From: Ceratothoa steindachneri
Lineage: Eukaryota; Arthropoda; Malacostraca; Isopoda; Cymothoidae
Assembly: GCA_963969495.1 (NCBI GenBank)
Contig: OZ018323.1
Location: 84,384,832-84,448,831, forward strand
Direction: 5' to 3'
Length of the DNA stretch: 64,000 nucleotides
Shown: one piece after another, positions 38,257 through 50,990 of the stretch
How positions within the stretch are numbered: the first letter of the stretch is position 1
Layout of the letters: the number at the start of each line of letters is the position of its first letter
Made by a program: the position numbers and the translations under genes
Notes under the pieces: model-generated
Told to the model about the DNA's origin: nothing
What the model saw: the letters and a program-made list of their open reading frames with translations, nothing else
The model's database searches: none

Positions 38257-38307
38257 ACGGACCACCAGTGGTCCGTGGACCATAGGTTGGCGACCGCTGG
38301 TCTAGAC
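38257..38307 (-). mobile_element. hAT transposon right end 2 with target site
   Basis: AGGTTGGCGACCGCTG (38,284-38,299) is the inverted form of the hAT terminus CAGCGGTCGCCAACCT. GTCTAGAC (38,300-38,307) follows and fits NTCTAGAN exactly. A subterminal palindrome ACGGACCAC-ca-GTGGTCCGT sits at 38,257-38,276. No left end was found, so this is probably an incomplete non-autonomous copy. Confidence 0.7.
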
Positions 38308-38309
38308 TC

Positions 38310-39559
38310 CCCTTGGGGAAACAGTCTTAGTACATTTAAAGATAAAACTACTCAACTTTTAAGTTGGGAACAATTAAAAAATAGGAAATAACACGAGTGA
38401 ATGAGGAAGGAAAAAATACTGAAAGTAAATGAAAGGGGAACAATGAGTGCACGAAAAGGAGGAGCGATCAATAAAATAGGAAAATGCGATAATTATGGAA
38501 TAAAGGATAATACAAGAGTTCCACGAATTGTAAAGGCGGGGTCTTCTCATTCATGATCTTCATTTTTATCACTCAATGACATTCGCACGTTTGAGGCCCT
38601 CGTCGGAAGGTACGAACAAGTTCGTCTACTAGTTTTTTTTTAATTTTATGTAATCAGATTGATAGTTCTTGATATCCTCAAACCATCAAACAATTTACCT
38701 TCCTTTCCTCTTTTCCCTGTTGGATTACGCCAATTTCGTTAATTGATAGAATATTTATTACTGAGTGCCAGTCTTCCATCGGTTTACTCTTATTTTCCAG
38801 AAAGTCAATTTGTATATGAGAGGAGTGTTTATTTCAGGATCCCCCGCCTCCCTCCTTCTTACCCTCCATCGAATGGGGAAAGGCAAATAAACTGGAAAAA
38901 AATAAAAAGAAATTGTTCCCCAAGGTCGCTATTTGCCCCTTCTACTACACGTCAAGAAAGGTTGAAAGTCAGGTGGGTGTGGCTCAGAGAGAGTGAAAGT
39001 AATTGGCACAGGGGTGTGTGTATGTGTGTGCGCCAATGTTCAGATTAAGAATTATATTAAAATAATTAAACTCTCTGAGCTAAAAGTGGGGATCATTTTA
39101 TATCAATATTCAAGTCAGGCTCGCATTCAGCAAATCCGAGCAACCGGTTTGATATATGATACAAGTAAATGTCAGCCTCAGGTAAGCTTTAACAGCGTTT
39201 GTCCGTGTGTGTGGAGATAGGCAGTGTAGTTGATCTTGTATATTTTATCTCTTAAGTTGATATATTCAAGGGAATCTAATACTATTAAAATCATTTATTG
39301 GAATAATTCGATTTATTCAAGGCTTCTAACAAAGGGAAAAAAGAAGATTTAATTCAGTATTCTCCAACGATTAATTATGTTTCATCCCATTTTGAAGTGA
39401 TGGTCAACGTGGTGTCTTGGTAGCCAATTAACTAGACTACTAACACAAAATATATCTTTATTATAATGGTTGTGGTATGTCTGAGGGACAAAGAGAGAGC
39501 AACCAAGAGGCGAAGAGAATTGGTTGGCTGTGGATAATCAGCCAAGGTAATGGGTGGTA
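38310..39559. other. Intergenic DNA, nothing recognised
   Basis: Short frames only. The 101-codon frame at 38,743-39,048 lacks any recognisable domain. Confidence 0.5.
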
Positions 39560-40498
39560 CGAGGGAAGGTCAATAAGTTTTGCAATTCGGATATAAGGAA
39601 ACGAGATATGAGGAAAAGTGTTATATTATTTTTCAATATAACTACCCTCGACTTCAATGCACGTGTGCCACTTGTTCCTGAGTCTTCGAATTCCCGACAA
39701 CCAGAAATCTCCCGACTGCTGTTCAATCCACTCCTGGACGGCGAGCTGGACATCTTCATCGTCCCTAAACCGGCGTCCACGCAGTGGAGCCTTGAGCTGG
39801 CGGAATAAAAAGTAGTCGCTAGGGGCCAGATCTAGACTATAGGGGATGTGGCTGAGCTCCTCGAATCCGTACTCGTGAAAGGGTAGCTTGGGCAACTCTG
39901 GCCTTGTGGACTTTGACGACGTTGAAGTCGATCATGGGGCGTGAGGTTTCTAGGGACCCAATGGCCAGAAACCTTGGTCATGGCCAAATTGTCGTGGATG
40001 ATGTTGATAACACTTCCATGTGATATTCAAAGTTCTCGATCGATTTCTTCGATCTTTACCCGTCGATTTTCGAGGATTATCCTTTCCACACGGGCCACAT
40101 TGTCCTCGTTGGTCACGTCTGACGGGCGTCCTGGACGGGGCTCATCTTCAAGGGAATCACGACCATGGCGGAACTCCCTATTCCAGCAAGCAATGGTTGC
40201 ATAGGAAGGGGCGGTGTCGGTGTCGGTGTACACTGCAACCATGCGTTCATGGATCTCTTTTGCATTCTTGCCTTCTTTGGTCAAAAATTTGATCAATCTG
40301 AAGTGCTCAACCTTCTCCATTATTGAAAAATTTGTGACTGAAAATCTGCGATCAGCTACTGGTTCTTAAATAGATGAGGTAGGAGCGTGCGGCTGCAGGT
40401 CCCGACTTGTCATAACTTGTCCTAACACCTCCCCAAACAGCCATCACCCTTCCTATGTTTTGCCCTACCGATTCGCAAAACTTATTGACGACCCCTCG
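39560..40498 (-). mobile_element. Non-autonomous mariner, copy 1 (939 bp, TA target site)
   Basis: Inverted ends CGAGGGAAGGTCAATAAG and its counterpart ending TTGACGACCCCTCG are bounded by TA at 39,558-39,559 and 40,499-40,500. The minus-strand frame from 40,320 starts MEKVEHFRLIKFLTKEGKNA and continues with a mariner DNA-binding domain to DREL and a stop. Then ISHGSVINIIHDNLAMTKVS follows. It jumps from a decayed linker directly to VHKARV, reaching a YSLDLAPSDYFLFRQLK region and WIEQQSGDFW. The catalytic core with the first and second Asp is missing. The third Asp (APSD) remains. A shifted frame and a stop also exist. The joint is the same as in the copy at 58,957-59,893. Confidence 0.9.
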
Positions 40499-40500
40499 TA

Positions 40501-41440
40501 TGTACAAGGAAACAGTCGCGGCGCGATGGCACGCAACTTTCAGTTCCCATCATACGTGTCCCATCACTTTTACCAGACCTGATTTCTGCCAGAGTCAGTG
40601 TACTGAATAGCTAAACGCTGGTCTGGTTGTCTTCTGCTCGCGGACTCTTTGGCGCGCTCATTTCCAGAAATCCAGAACAAGATAATTTTGGCATCTGCGT
40701 CGCGTCGCAGAAGAATTCAAACGGGTGTAAAAAGAACTCGCCTTTCTCTCAAATTTAGTTATGGCCTTGAATCAACCATGGACTTCTTAATCATGATCTG
40801 AGGTTATATATTTCAATCTCTTGAAGGCTCATCCGTACCAAACATATTCCTTCAAAGCTTCGAAATATTTTCGAGTCTGTCCCGTTCTTTGGCGTAATCA
40901 TGTTTAATGAAGTAATCTTCCTCACCTTAAAATCTAAGAACATGTTCATAATTCCTCTTAAAATATACGAACGTCCAAAACAGCGTATTTTTTGAACAAG
41001 CATTTTCATCTTGAATTTTCAATGTGCCATCTACATATCTCCAACTTGGGTACACTAGATCTGCTCGTAACGACTCCTATCATTTGTAATTTTCATTTTC
41101 GTTTTCCCCTGCATTACTTTCCTATTTAGGGTAATTATCAGCATAAAATTGTACATTTTAAAAAATATTGATAATTCATATCTTCTTAGATCCTACTTCT
41201 CGTACTTCCCCTGAATTCCTTTTACTTTCTCCTTTGCTTTTCACGAAAGGGGAGCCCCCAATTTGCCTAACCCATTTGTGTCTGTTTATGTGCGTATGTT
41301 CCCAATTTGGTTGATACCTTCCCCAATTAAGTTCGCGTCATTCCGAAGGAGTCGATTTATGAAAATATGAAACCTCGCCTCCGTTCCCAGCCATAAATTG
41401 CGCAGGCAAGCAAGAAGATTTTACGCGTCCTGCAATGGGT
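40501..41440. other. Intergenic DNA, nothing recognised
   Basis: No domain, RNA or repeat seen. Confidence 0.5.
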
Positions 41441-41840
41441 GGCAGTAAAAAGATATTTCAAAATTATCTTTCCCTCTATCTCTTTGTTGGTCTATCTGCC
41501 TGTTGCTTTATCTTCCTGTTAGTCTGTCTATCTGATGGTCTATTCCCTTCCGTCCATCGTTCCTTCCCTTCGTTCTTTCGTTCTTTCGCTCCCTGCTTCG
41601 TCCGTTCTCTTCCAATCTTCGCTCTTCCTTTCCCTCCTTCGTCACTTCCCTTTCCTCCCTCGTACCTTACCTTGCTTCATTCGTCCCTTCCCTTCCTTAA
41701 TTCCTCTCTTCCTTCCTTCCTTCCTTAATTCCTCTCTTCCTTCCTTTCGTCCTCCCTCCCACCTTTCTTTCCTTCTTTCTTTCTTACTTTTTTCCTTATT
41801 TCTTTCTTTCCTTCTTTTCTTTCTTTTTCCCTCTTCTCAC
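41441..41840. repeat. Pyrimidine-rich (CTTCC/CTTT) tract
   Basis: Degenerate TTCCTTCCTTCC, CTTCCCTTTCC and TTTCTTTC units extend over about 400 bp. The open frames across it arise from low complexity. Confidence 0.85.
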
Positions 41841-41899
41841 TTTCGAACTAAATCAACGTTGTTTCTTTGATTAGAGTTCTTATAATCCTTTTCATTTTT

Positions 41900-42675
41900 A
41901 GTTGCGGACGACTCTACATCTCACTCTGTCCGTCGGACAATCAGTCCCAATCTTGCTTCTTTTTTTTTCTAATAACATTGCAACTACTTGGCCAATTCTA
42001 ACGAAATTCGATACTCTAATATTGTTTTACATTCTCTTTCGAAAGATATAAATAACAAAGTCCTCAAAAGGTTAGCCCGGGAATTATTTCCTTTTGGCAA
42101 TAACATTATAACTATTCGGCAGATTATAACGAAATTTGAAACCCATATGTTGTTTAACTTTTTCTTTCGAATGATATAACTGCCAAAGTTCTCTCAAAGT
42201 TAGCACGATAATTATTTTTTCGCAATAACATCTTAACTATTCGGCCGATTCTAACGAAATTTGAAACCCTTATGTTGTTTTACATTCTCGTTCGAATTAT
42301 ATAGTTATCAAAGTCATCCCGAGTTTAGCCCGGGAATTATTTTGTCTTGGCAATAACATCATAAGTATTCGGCTGATTTTAACGAAATTTGAAACTCTCA
42401 TGTTGTTTTACACTTTCTTTCAAATGATATAATTTCAAAAGTCTTCCAAGGTTAGCCAGGTAATTATTCTGTTTTGGCAATAATATCATAACTATTAAGC
42501 CCATTCTAACGAAATTTAAAACCCCTATCTTGTTTTACATTCTCTTTCGAATGATATAATTGCCAAAGTTATCCAAAGGTTAATCCAGGAATTATTAAAA
42601 GATTTGAAGGTCGGAAGGACATACGAGTAAATCAGAATAAGTGAAAGCACGCGACTTTGGTCAGCAAGCCTGGTT
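41900..42675 (-). repeat. Modular repeat R126, copy 2 (inverted)
   Basis: In reverse orientation, the CATCTCACTCTGTC end (about 41,917) is followed by five core monomers. Their starting points near 42,096, 42,221, 42,349 and 42,476 are 125-128 bp apart. Marks in each monomer are 'ggcaataacat', 'aactattcggc', 'aacgaaatttgaaac' and 'ttgttttacattct'. The other end reads GCACGCGACTTTGGTCAGC (about 42,645). Layout and both ends match copy 1 at 3,036-3,475. Confidence 0.75.
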
Positions 42676-42726
42676 TTTAAACTTATGTGCCGTCTGAGCA
42701 TGAATGAAAATAACAGCAACGTCCCG

Positions 42727-42880
<154 letters not shown>

Positions 42881-42899
42881 CTTGTAATTGATCTGTGCC

Positions 42900-43133
42900 T
42901 TGGAAATCTGATTCCTAGTAGAAATATGAAGGCACAAGCAATATTATGTAATGTTACGTTTGTTTTACATCTTTCAATATTTGCTATTATATTGATTAAA
43001 CCTTCCTTTGCCCACTTTAAAATTTTAGTGTCAGTATTTTTTCTCTTCTCGTTAGTCGCTGATGATGGTCCCAGTTGAGGTCCGAAACGTCCGACCAATA
43101 AATGTTTAGTCATTGCCTGGGTCTTCATATTCC

Positions 43134-43134
<1 letters not shown>
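42900..43134 (+). mobile_element. Retroelement-like 3' segment with hammerhead-like core, copy 1
   Basis: A core CTGATGA (43,059-43,065) is followed by the imperfect hairpin GGTCC...GGTCC (four pairs around a T/T mismatch). GAAACGTC follows (43,084-43,091). The segment ends 'catattcctac' directly at a TA array. A second copy at 44,571-44,641 shares this layout. CTGANGA-stem-GAAAC is the hammerhead ribozyme core order. Penelope-like retroelements are known to carry such motifs. Stems I and III were not established. Confidence 0.4.

Positions 43135-43222
<88 letters not shown>
43135..43222. repeat. (TA)n microsatellite
   Basis: A pure TA array of about 88 bp following the hammerhead-like segment. 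Confidence 0.95.
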
Positions 43223-43227
<5 letters not shown>

Positions 43228-43399
43228 CCCGGCCAAAAAATGCAGAGGCCTGTATTTAACATAAATCGAGTAGAATAGGAGGTTACTACTTGGGAAGTGT
43301 GTGACGAGATTAATCGTTGTTTCCGCACAGGGGATACAGTGAATATCCTGTATGTTACGCTGCGTGTAAAATGGGAGACACAGCAGATATTGCTGTCTA

Positions 43400-44382
43400 G
43401 AAAAAAAGGGAGTGATGGCATCTTGGTGTCTCAAAGGCTATCTAGTGAAAAGTGTAGTGAAATTTGCAGGTCTGTCTACGCATACGATCATAAGGGTCTA
43501 CGTCTAATATATAAAATAACGATCTACAAGAAATCCGCGTCCAGGATCATGACCGAATGGCGATACTGAGGGACTGTGTCACTGGAGTGTTTCACGGTAT
43601 CTGGCTAAAATCACTGCACTTCAATGCAGGAATTGCTGCAAGACGTCAAACCCAGTCCTTCATGATTCTTTACTGTAAGAAAAATCCATAGGGAATTGCT
43701 CCAGAGTCTAAAAATATGGAAGAGTGTCATGCATGAGGCCTTTGCTCACTTCTGCTCACAATGGTACTCAGCTAGAGTGGGCGAGAAGACATAAACATTA
43801 GAACGTTGAGAACTGGGAACGCGTTATCTGAGCAGACGAATGACGTCTTTGCCTGTAGAGCAATGATGCCTCGCGTCCTGTACATCACAGACCTTATTAG
43901 GCCTTCAATAAAGATCGCGTGCAAGGTGCGGTTCAAACTGAATGAGGCTCTGTCATATACTGGTCGTTTTTGAATTATGCAAAACTGAGTCCTTTGGTTG
44001 AGGTGAAGAACAATTTTGACCACTATCCCTACATCGACCTGCTAAACAACAATGTTCTGTCGTTTTCCCTTTATCTTAACGCGGAATGTAATATTCCAAT
44101 CCCCGTCATCTAGGATAAAAACAGTCGCCTCCACTTGGCTAGAACTGTGACTAACCAGTATGATGAACATTCAGAAACAATCGCACATCTGGATTGCCCC
44201 GCAAAATCACCGGATCTGACGAACATAATCGAAAATTTATGAGACTACATTGAACAACATGTTAAACTTCAGGGATGGCATCCACACAATCTGGCCGAAT
44301 TGCACAATTCGTTGATGGAAGTGTGCCTGAACTTTGAAGTCTACTACATCCAGAACCTTATGAAGTCCACGCCCCATTGAAT
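43400..44382 (+). pseudogene. Tc1-like transposase pseudogene, family Tc-A copy 2
   Basis: Frames must be joined. CLKGYLVKSVVKFAGLSTH (about 43,420-43,480) matches the N-terminal part of copy 1. NWERVI*ADE*RLCL (near 43,820) carries the first catalytic Asp. LSFSLYLNAECNIPIPVI is followed by DKNSRLHLARTVTNQYDEH, the second Asp region. LDCPAKSPDLTNIIENL then holds the Glu. The C-terminus reads LQGWHPHNLAELHNSLMEVC and ends at about 44,382. All three acidic positions are still readable, but several stops interrupt them. Copy 1 lies at 28,745-29,583 on the other strand. Confidence 0.8.
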
Positions 44383-44570
44383 CTAGCTGTCATCCGTTTG
44401 AATTCATTTATTTTTTATCTTAATATACAGATTTGTCTCCTTTATATTGCATTTTGATTTTTCTTTTTGTTTTACATCCTAGAACATTTTTAGCCTAAAG
44501 CCATTAATTATCATTGTTCTCATAATTGTTAAGCAATTGTTCTTATATAAATTTTTAATATTCTAGCCTA

Positions 44571-44638
44571 GAAGATGGGTCTAGAGCCCGAAACGTTGGC
44601 AATATATGTTATATTCAGTATTTGCTCTCATTTTCCTA

Positions 44639-44641
<3 letters not shown>
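44571..44641 (+). mobile_element. Retroelement-like 3' end with hammerhead-like core, copy 2
   Basis: GAAGATGGGTCTAGAGCCCG (44,571-44,590) forms GGGT-ctaga-GCCC and is followed by AAACGTTGG. The stretch ends 'cattttcctactga' and runs into (TA)n at 44,642. The order and distance to the TA array resemble copy 1. The 5' half of the core (CCTAGAAGA) departs from the hammerhead consensus CTGANGA by one inserted base. Confidence 0.4.

Positions 44642-44677
<36 letters not shown>
44642..44677. repeat. (TA)n microsatellite
   Basis: A short TA array adjoining the hammerhead-like segment. Confidence 0.95.
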
Positions 44678-44678
<1 letters not shown>

Positions 44679-45289
44679 CACATTTTTTACTAAGGGCGAA
44701 AGCCGATGAGAGCATAACCAAAATGTAGGTTATGAAAATTATAAATATTTGGAAGGTGCAGCATAACCCGAGTAGCCATAAGAGAACACTATCTTGAGTG
44801 TTCATGGCCGGGAAGGCACACAACTCTCCTGAACCAACAAACCTTGGAAAAAAAAAGAGCACAACTCTTACCAAACTTGTCGCCCCAAATTCCCGCCCCA
44901 AATTCCCCTTTCTTAATGCACTAAAATGTCTCCGTTTTTAACATATTTTTTTTTCATTTCACATTCTAAATATTTATTTCCCATTTTCTACCACTTCCTC
45001 TCTCATATTGTTTTAATTTGGCACAGTTGTCTTCATTAATTTTCGCTTCTCTTTAAATAGATAATAAATTCAAAAACCTATGCCTTTACAGATTTTTGTA
45101 TATAATTATTATCAAAGGTGGTCCAAATGCAAATCTACCTCCCCACCCTCTGTCCCAAATTGCCTTTTTCATGTCACGCATAGACTCGAAAATACCACCC
45201 AATGTCGGCCTCAATGAAACATTGTAGCACTTATTTCGTCATGGTAAATAACGAGCTGGTAAATAAAAACTATACCACTTTCTCTCTCT

Positions 45290-45529
<240 letters not shown>

Positions 45530-47839
45530 TATAAATAATGCGAGAGCTTTTTCCGAAAACATTGTATCTTTTTTTTATTGAACAAAGCAGATTAGTTGAT
45601 AGTCGCAATCTCCATAATAGACATCTCAAACCATTTTGTTGACAATACAAAGAATTTAATTATTACTTAAATTGTGCTACCTGCAATTGAACATACTTGT
45701 TTTCATTGTTTCTTGTCTTAAAAGTCCTAAAATAAAATATAAAAAAAGGAGCGCGAATTGAGACAAGATCTTTTGAATGAACCAAAGCAAAAATTAATCG
45801 TTTCAAACTATATTTTTTTTAGCTTCTAAAACCATGAGCTATAGTGAAGTAGGAGGATGCAATAGAATCATGGGTTTTCATTGTAGTCCAGGTTACAGGA
45901 CTAATTCTTAAAGTACTGGTCTTAAAGACGGACAACTCCGTCAGTAATTTGAAGGTAAGATGGAGGCGCTTAGCACAAAAGGTTAGGTTTTAATTATACA
46001 ATCGTGCAAACTTTAAATCAGAAATGCGTCAAAATTGAGGTAAAATTGAATGGAAGCAAAATGATGGACGTGTTTCTTGGTCTTTTTAGGCCCACATCGT
46101 ATTTAATGGAAAAATGACAAGAGTTGAAAGCTGACTTCCGACGGGTGAACCAAACCTGCCTCACTCAGATGCATTTTTCTTGACAATTACAAGAGACTTC
46201 TCGCCCAAACTTTCTCAGAACGATTATATTATAGATTGTACAAATAATCATGCTAATATTGATCAAATTACCACAATTTTCTTTTATTTACTGAACCTTT
46301 GATTAATTCCTTAAGGGACACTTAAAAGACATAACATGTGTGTAGAGTATTTTTTAAATTAAATCCGAAACCATAAATTTTTTAAATACAGGTAATCTTT
46401 AACTAATGGATACCTACTCTATTATCTAACAGAGATAATTCTATAAGTTTTTTTTTCTCCTAATACAAGTAAAGCTGTATTTAGCAGTATCATAGAGAAA
46501 AATGAAAATACCTGGATTATCTGCATTGAGGAAATCAATAACAAATGTTTCAGTCAGACGAGACATTTAAACATTCTAAGAAAGCTAAGGGTGTTCTTCA
46601 CGTTCTGGGTGTTTTGAACATTTAGAATTCTTCCTAAGTAAAAAAACTTTAAGCAGGAGCGAAATAGATTCAAAATTACATGATTTAAAGTTCGAGTTTA
46701 CATTAGACTTCTCCTAACTTTTTAAGGAACAATTAGATTGATTATAATTACATCAGAATACGTGTTCCTAAGTGATTTGCCGTGTATGCTTTCAGATCAG
46801 GGGACTTCCACATTTAGTGAGACAGGAGAAGAAGTGAGAAAGAAAGTTAGGCAACCACTATCACTTACTTGTAACACATCATTGCTTTAATTTAAATTCT
46901 TCAAATTCAACCAAATGTTTGAGGTTAACATTTCACACAATATATTTTCACATTCATGAATAAAATGCCCCCCTCCCTCATAAATTTAGTGCAATGCCAG
47001 GAATATCTAATATAACTGACGACTATAGTCACTTTTCGCAGTAAAGAAAACCTTTCTTCTTTCAGCCACAGAAATAAATTATGATAAACATAAATTCAAG
47101 TTGTAAAAAAAGGGCTAAACATTTTTTTCTTTCTTTTACGAGCAACATTTATGCTTTTGAGTACATACAAATAAATAATAACAAAAAAAAAGCATTGTAT
47201 ATAATTACGATTCTTATTTTGGTTACATCTCCAACTCATATCAACATACCCCGATGTGGAGTACTTGTCTCTCAATGAGGGTAGACATATCCACATTCAC
47301 CTGACGTGGAACCATGAAGGGCTCTGCGATCGCTGTTTGGTAACAAAACTCGATACTACTCGACACCGATCCTTTCCCCAACCACACTACGATGTCCGTA
47401 CCCTGGCGCCGTGAGGCTTGAAAGAGATTATCATACTGATCTTTATGTGCACTTCATTATCCGGTCGGGTACTCTCGGGCACGGTGCGAGGGAAAAATGA
47501 AGCTCATTCCCTACCTAACAAACTACAGATCATCTTTGACAATTTCTTGGTCTCGCGGACGTTTTCAGCTCCACGTTTTCCCTTGATTGTGGCTCTGATA
47601 TCTTAGCGCAGTTCAAGATGAGCCCATTTTGAAGTAGAATAAATGGAACTACGAGTAACTAGTGGTTATTTTAATTATTATTATTATTTAAAAGCCATAA
47701 GTGAAACAAACAAGGGCAGCTTCGTTAGAATATTTCGATGTTTGAAAAGAAATGAGAAGTTAGGGGAAGTAGAAATGTGTAGAGAGGCCGAGAAACTCCA
47801 CGATGTGATTGCGTGGAGCATAAGACAAGACCCAAAGTT
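45530..47839. other. AT-rich intergenic DNA, no gene seen
   Basis: Only short frames. A somewhat GC-richer patch lies at 47,250-47,600 but shows no recognised domain. Confidence 0.5.
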
Positions 47840-48320
47840 GCTCCCTCTTTCACCCTTTTTCATTCTCACTCGATCTCGTTTTCAATCAATCTCTCAATTT
47901 CTCTTTTCCACTAGCTCTCTATCACCCTCTGTATCACTGCCTCTCTAAAGTTTCACACTTTGTCTCCCCAGTTTTTTCTCACAGTCTCTCCCTCGGTCTC
48001 TCTCTCACTCTATCAATGTATCTTCTATTCTCACTATCTACCTCTCTCAGTCACACTTTCATGCTCTTTCACGGACTCACTGTCTCTCTTTCATTCTCAG
48101 AGTCTCTCTCTCTCATATCTACCAGTCTCTGGCTGCTGTCTATCTCTCAGTTTCTTTCACTCACTCTCTCACTGTCCCTCTTTCTCTCACAGTATTCGCT
48201 CTCTCTCTTTCTCACTGTATCTCTATCATTCCATCACACACTCTCTCTCTCTCTTTCACTCTTTTTCACTTTCTCTCTCACTTTCTCACCCTCACTCTTA
48301 TTATTTCTCTGTGCACCTTG
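47840..48320. repeat. CT-rich low-complexity tract
   Basis: Units such as TCTCTCTCACTC and TCTTTCACTC, with TATC and CAGT interruptions. The two long Ser/Leu-rich frames (47,960-48,340 and 48,016-48,321) are products of this repeat. Confidence 0.9.
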
Positions 48321-48499
48321 ATGCCAGTGGAGGGTCGTAGACCGTGACTAAAAGCTAACTAGAACGGTACATGCATGCGTGTAATCGTAAGAATCTGTTT
48401 TAAGGCAATATCATAATTCTATTATCGCGTTCAGTGACCCTTAAATCATCATCTTATTTATGCATTTGAAGCATCCTGAATCACAGTCCTTGGGACAAC

Positions 48500-48745
48500 G
48501 GTAAAGAAATCTTCCATCTATCTCTCCATCCATCCATCTCTCTATCTATCTACCTATCGATCTCTCTACTTTTCTTTAAATCATCTACCTATCCTTCTAT
48601 GTAAATATCTAACCATCCTTCAATATCTTATCCATGTAGCCCTGTTTCTCTATCCATCCATCTATCTATTTGTCCCTCGATGTAAAAATCGAACCCGACT
48701 CTCCTGTCTCCTTCTCTCTCTCTCTCTCTTTCAATATCAATTTAT
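48500..48745. repeat. (TCTA)n / CCATC tetranucleotide tract
   Basis: Imperfect CCATCTATCTCTCCATCC and CTATCTATCTACC units ending in a short CTCTCTC run near 48,715. Confidence 0.85.
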
Positions 48746-48759
48746 CTTTGGGTCTATTT

Positions 48760-49702
48760 TTTTGTCCTCATTATGTCTACCCAAATCTCTTCTAAATTTT
48801 GACAGGGCATTCTTGGCAAGTGAGTGGGTGCCCGATTGTCACGCTTTGAGCGTAACTCATTTTCTACCGTTAATTTCCGATTTTAATCGCTTTCCTGTGG
48901 GTAATAGGACTGACTGTTCGTGCTCCCTATTTTGCACACTTTTTATTGTTTTTCACGTTTGTTCCAATTGTTCGAACCTTTGCGTTTTTTTCCTTTTTCT
49001 TTTATTTTATCAAAATAGTATATAAAGAAAGCATCCCACTAGAAACCTTCTGATAAGGGTTTGGTAAAGGGGTTAGGTTAGGGCAAGAGAGAATATGAGA
49101 AACCTACATACCCTGAGGGGACGACTTGTAGTGCTAGAAATTAAGGGGTAGGTGGGGGTGGGGGGTATCTCTCCTGTAGTACCCGTGGAAGGCATGTATA
49201 ATCTATTGAGAGGTTGATCGATGATTCGGGGGATAGGGGGGGGGATGCATATATTGCTAGTTTAACCTCTGGTTGGCTGTCACGCAGAAACTTATTCCCT
49301 CATTAATGGGTGGTAGCTAGACTTTCCCCCTCATATGTTTTCCGCTTTGCTGACTCTTGAGGAGAGTCCTCCTCGAGAACAAAAGAGGTACATAAAAGAT
49401 ACTTCGTCCTTGAGATGAAGACCTTGGGAAAGAGAGGAAAGGGCATAAAAATGGGGAAAAGAGTGAATAAAGAGAGAGAGTGAGCGAGAGTGAAAGAGAA
49501 AAATGCAATAAAAGGGAGATAAAGGGGAGAAAAACAGGTAAATAAAGGTAAAGGTAAAATGAGAGGTAAGCTGCAAGAGAGTAAGATAAAGAAACAATAA
49601 GTAAGGTTTTAAGGATATAATTGCGTGCCCTCCCGGCCCCAGGTTCCCCTAGTGAATCTGCGGGTATATGTATATCTTCCACACATTTTAACTCTCTCCA
49701 AA

Positions 49703-49780
<78 letters not shown>

Positions 49781-50990
49781 CATTTATAGCCCCAAAGAAA
49801 TGAAAATTGGCATCCCAACACTAAGGAAGGTGACCATTGAAAGCTAAAGAAAGAAAATTTGAGATGTAGAGACGGAGAAAATCGTAAAAACTAATTTTAA
49901 CCGTTATATGAAAAATGAATAAAGGAGTAGGATTCGAACCTCTGTCCTCAAGCAGCACAAGTGCATTGTGAAGTATAGAATGTAAAGTGGAAGAAAATTG
50001 GTCTTGGCAGATAAGTTTATAAGTTTCATGTGTTAGTTGTAATAGTAGTTTTATTCGACAATTTCTAGCCACATTTTCGCTATCTACTGGAGAGAGAAAC
50101 TTGCTTACTATCCTCTTATCACATTAAACCTAACGTTAAACTATAGCAGTTTTCCACTGAGAAATAAAAATATGTGTGTGCGAAATATTTACTGGCAATT
50201 ATGCAAAATTATAACGATGTTGCTTTAACCTGAAATTAAACTCACCTTCAACGTTTTAAACAGTAACAAAAATATGTTCTGACTATCATATATAAAATCT
50301 AACCACCGTTTTATTAACCCCTAACCTTCAAAACCAGCCACCTTTATCTTAACCATCTTAGCTTTTCCCGGTGAAATACTGTTAGAACGTTTAAGTTTAG
50401 GTGAACTGCCTATTAAAACGTCAAAATTGTCAATAGACCGCATATTACATCAGCACCCAATTAACAGCATATATGGCAAATGTGATAAACTTTAGATAAT
50501 TAATTAAATTAATCTATAAATGTTCCTAATCACCATCTAATGTAATCGAATTAACTATAATTTTACATTTATCACATGTCTTAATTTAACATAACTCAGC
50601 TACTATCAATATGTTTAAATTTACTAGTTTTAAAAGTGTTTGATTAGTATAAAAATACTGGAATTTGAATAGTTTGCTAAAGTTTATTAGATTTACCGAA
50701 GAAGTTTGAAATTAAACAAAATTGCCGGCAATTATGAGTTGGTCAATAATTTAATGTCGTTTTTGAAAACACCTAAAAAAATATTTCTTACAATTGTTTA
50801 CAATATTTCAAATTTGCTGTTTAAAGATAACCTAACCAGTAAAGACCGAACCTTTTTGTAAGCTAAATTTTGTTAGAGCTCGTCCCTAGTGATGCCGGTA
50901 AGTGAAATACACATAAAACATAACAGTAAAAGAAACAACATTCCGGATCCATATCGAAATATGTAAAATATAGGTAAATATATGTTTTAA
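48760..50990. other. Intergenic DNA with one TA array
   Basis: A purine-rich stretch (49,430-49,600) has an antisense Ser/Leu-rich frame that is probably spurious. At 49,925-49,960 AGGATTCGAACC resembles an inverted tRNA B box, but no cloverleaf was found. The rest is AT-rich with no gene. Confidence 0.5.
49706..49776. repeat. (TA)n microsatellite
   Basis: A TA array of about 70 bp. Confidence 0.95.

Noticed and set aside
47960..48340. 126-codon Ser/Leu-rich frame
   Set aside because: Made by the CT-rich tract; an overlapping frame is just as long.
49921..49962. tRNA-like B box (AGGATTCGAACC) suggesting a tRNA or SINE on the minus strand
   Set aside because: No A box at the right distance and no full cloverleaf. 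A similar weak B-box hit near 25,165 also lacks the rest.
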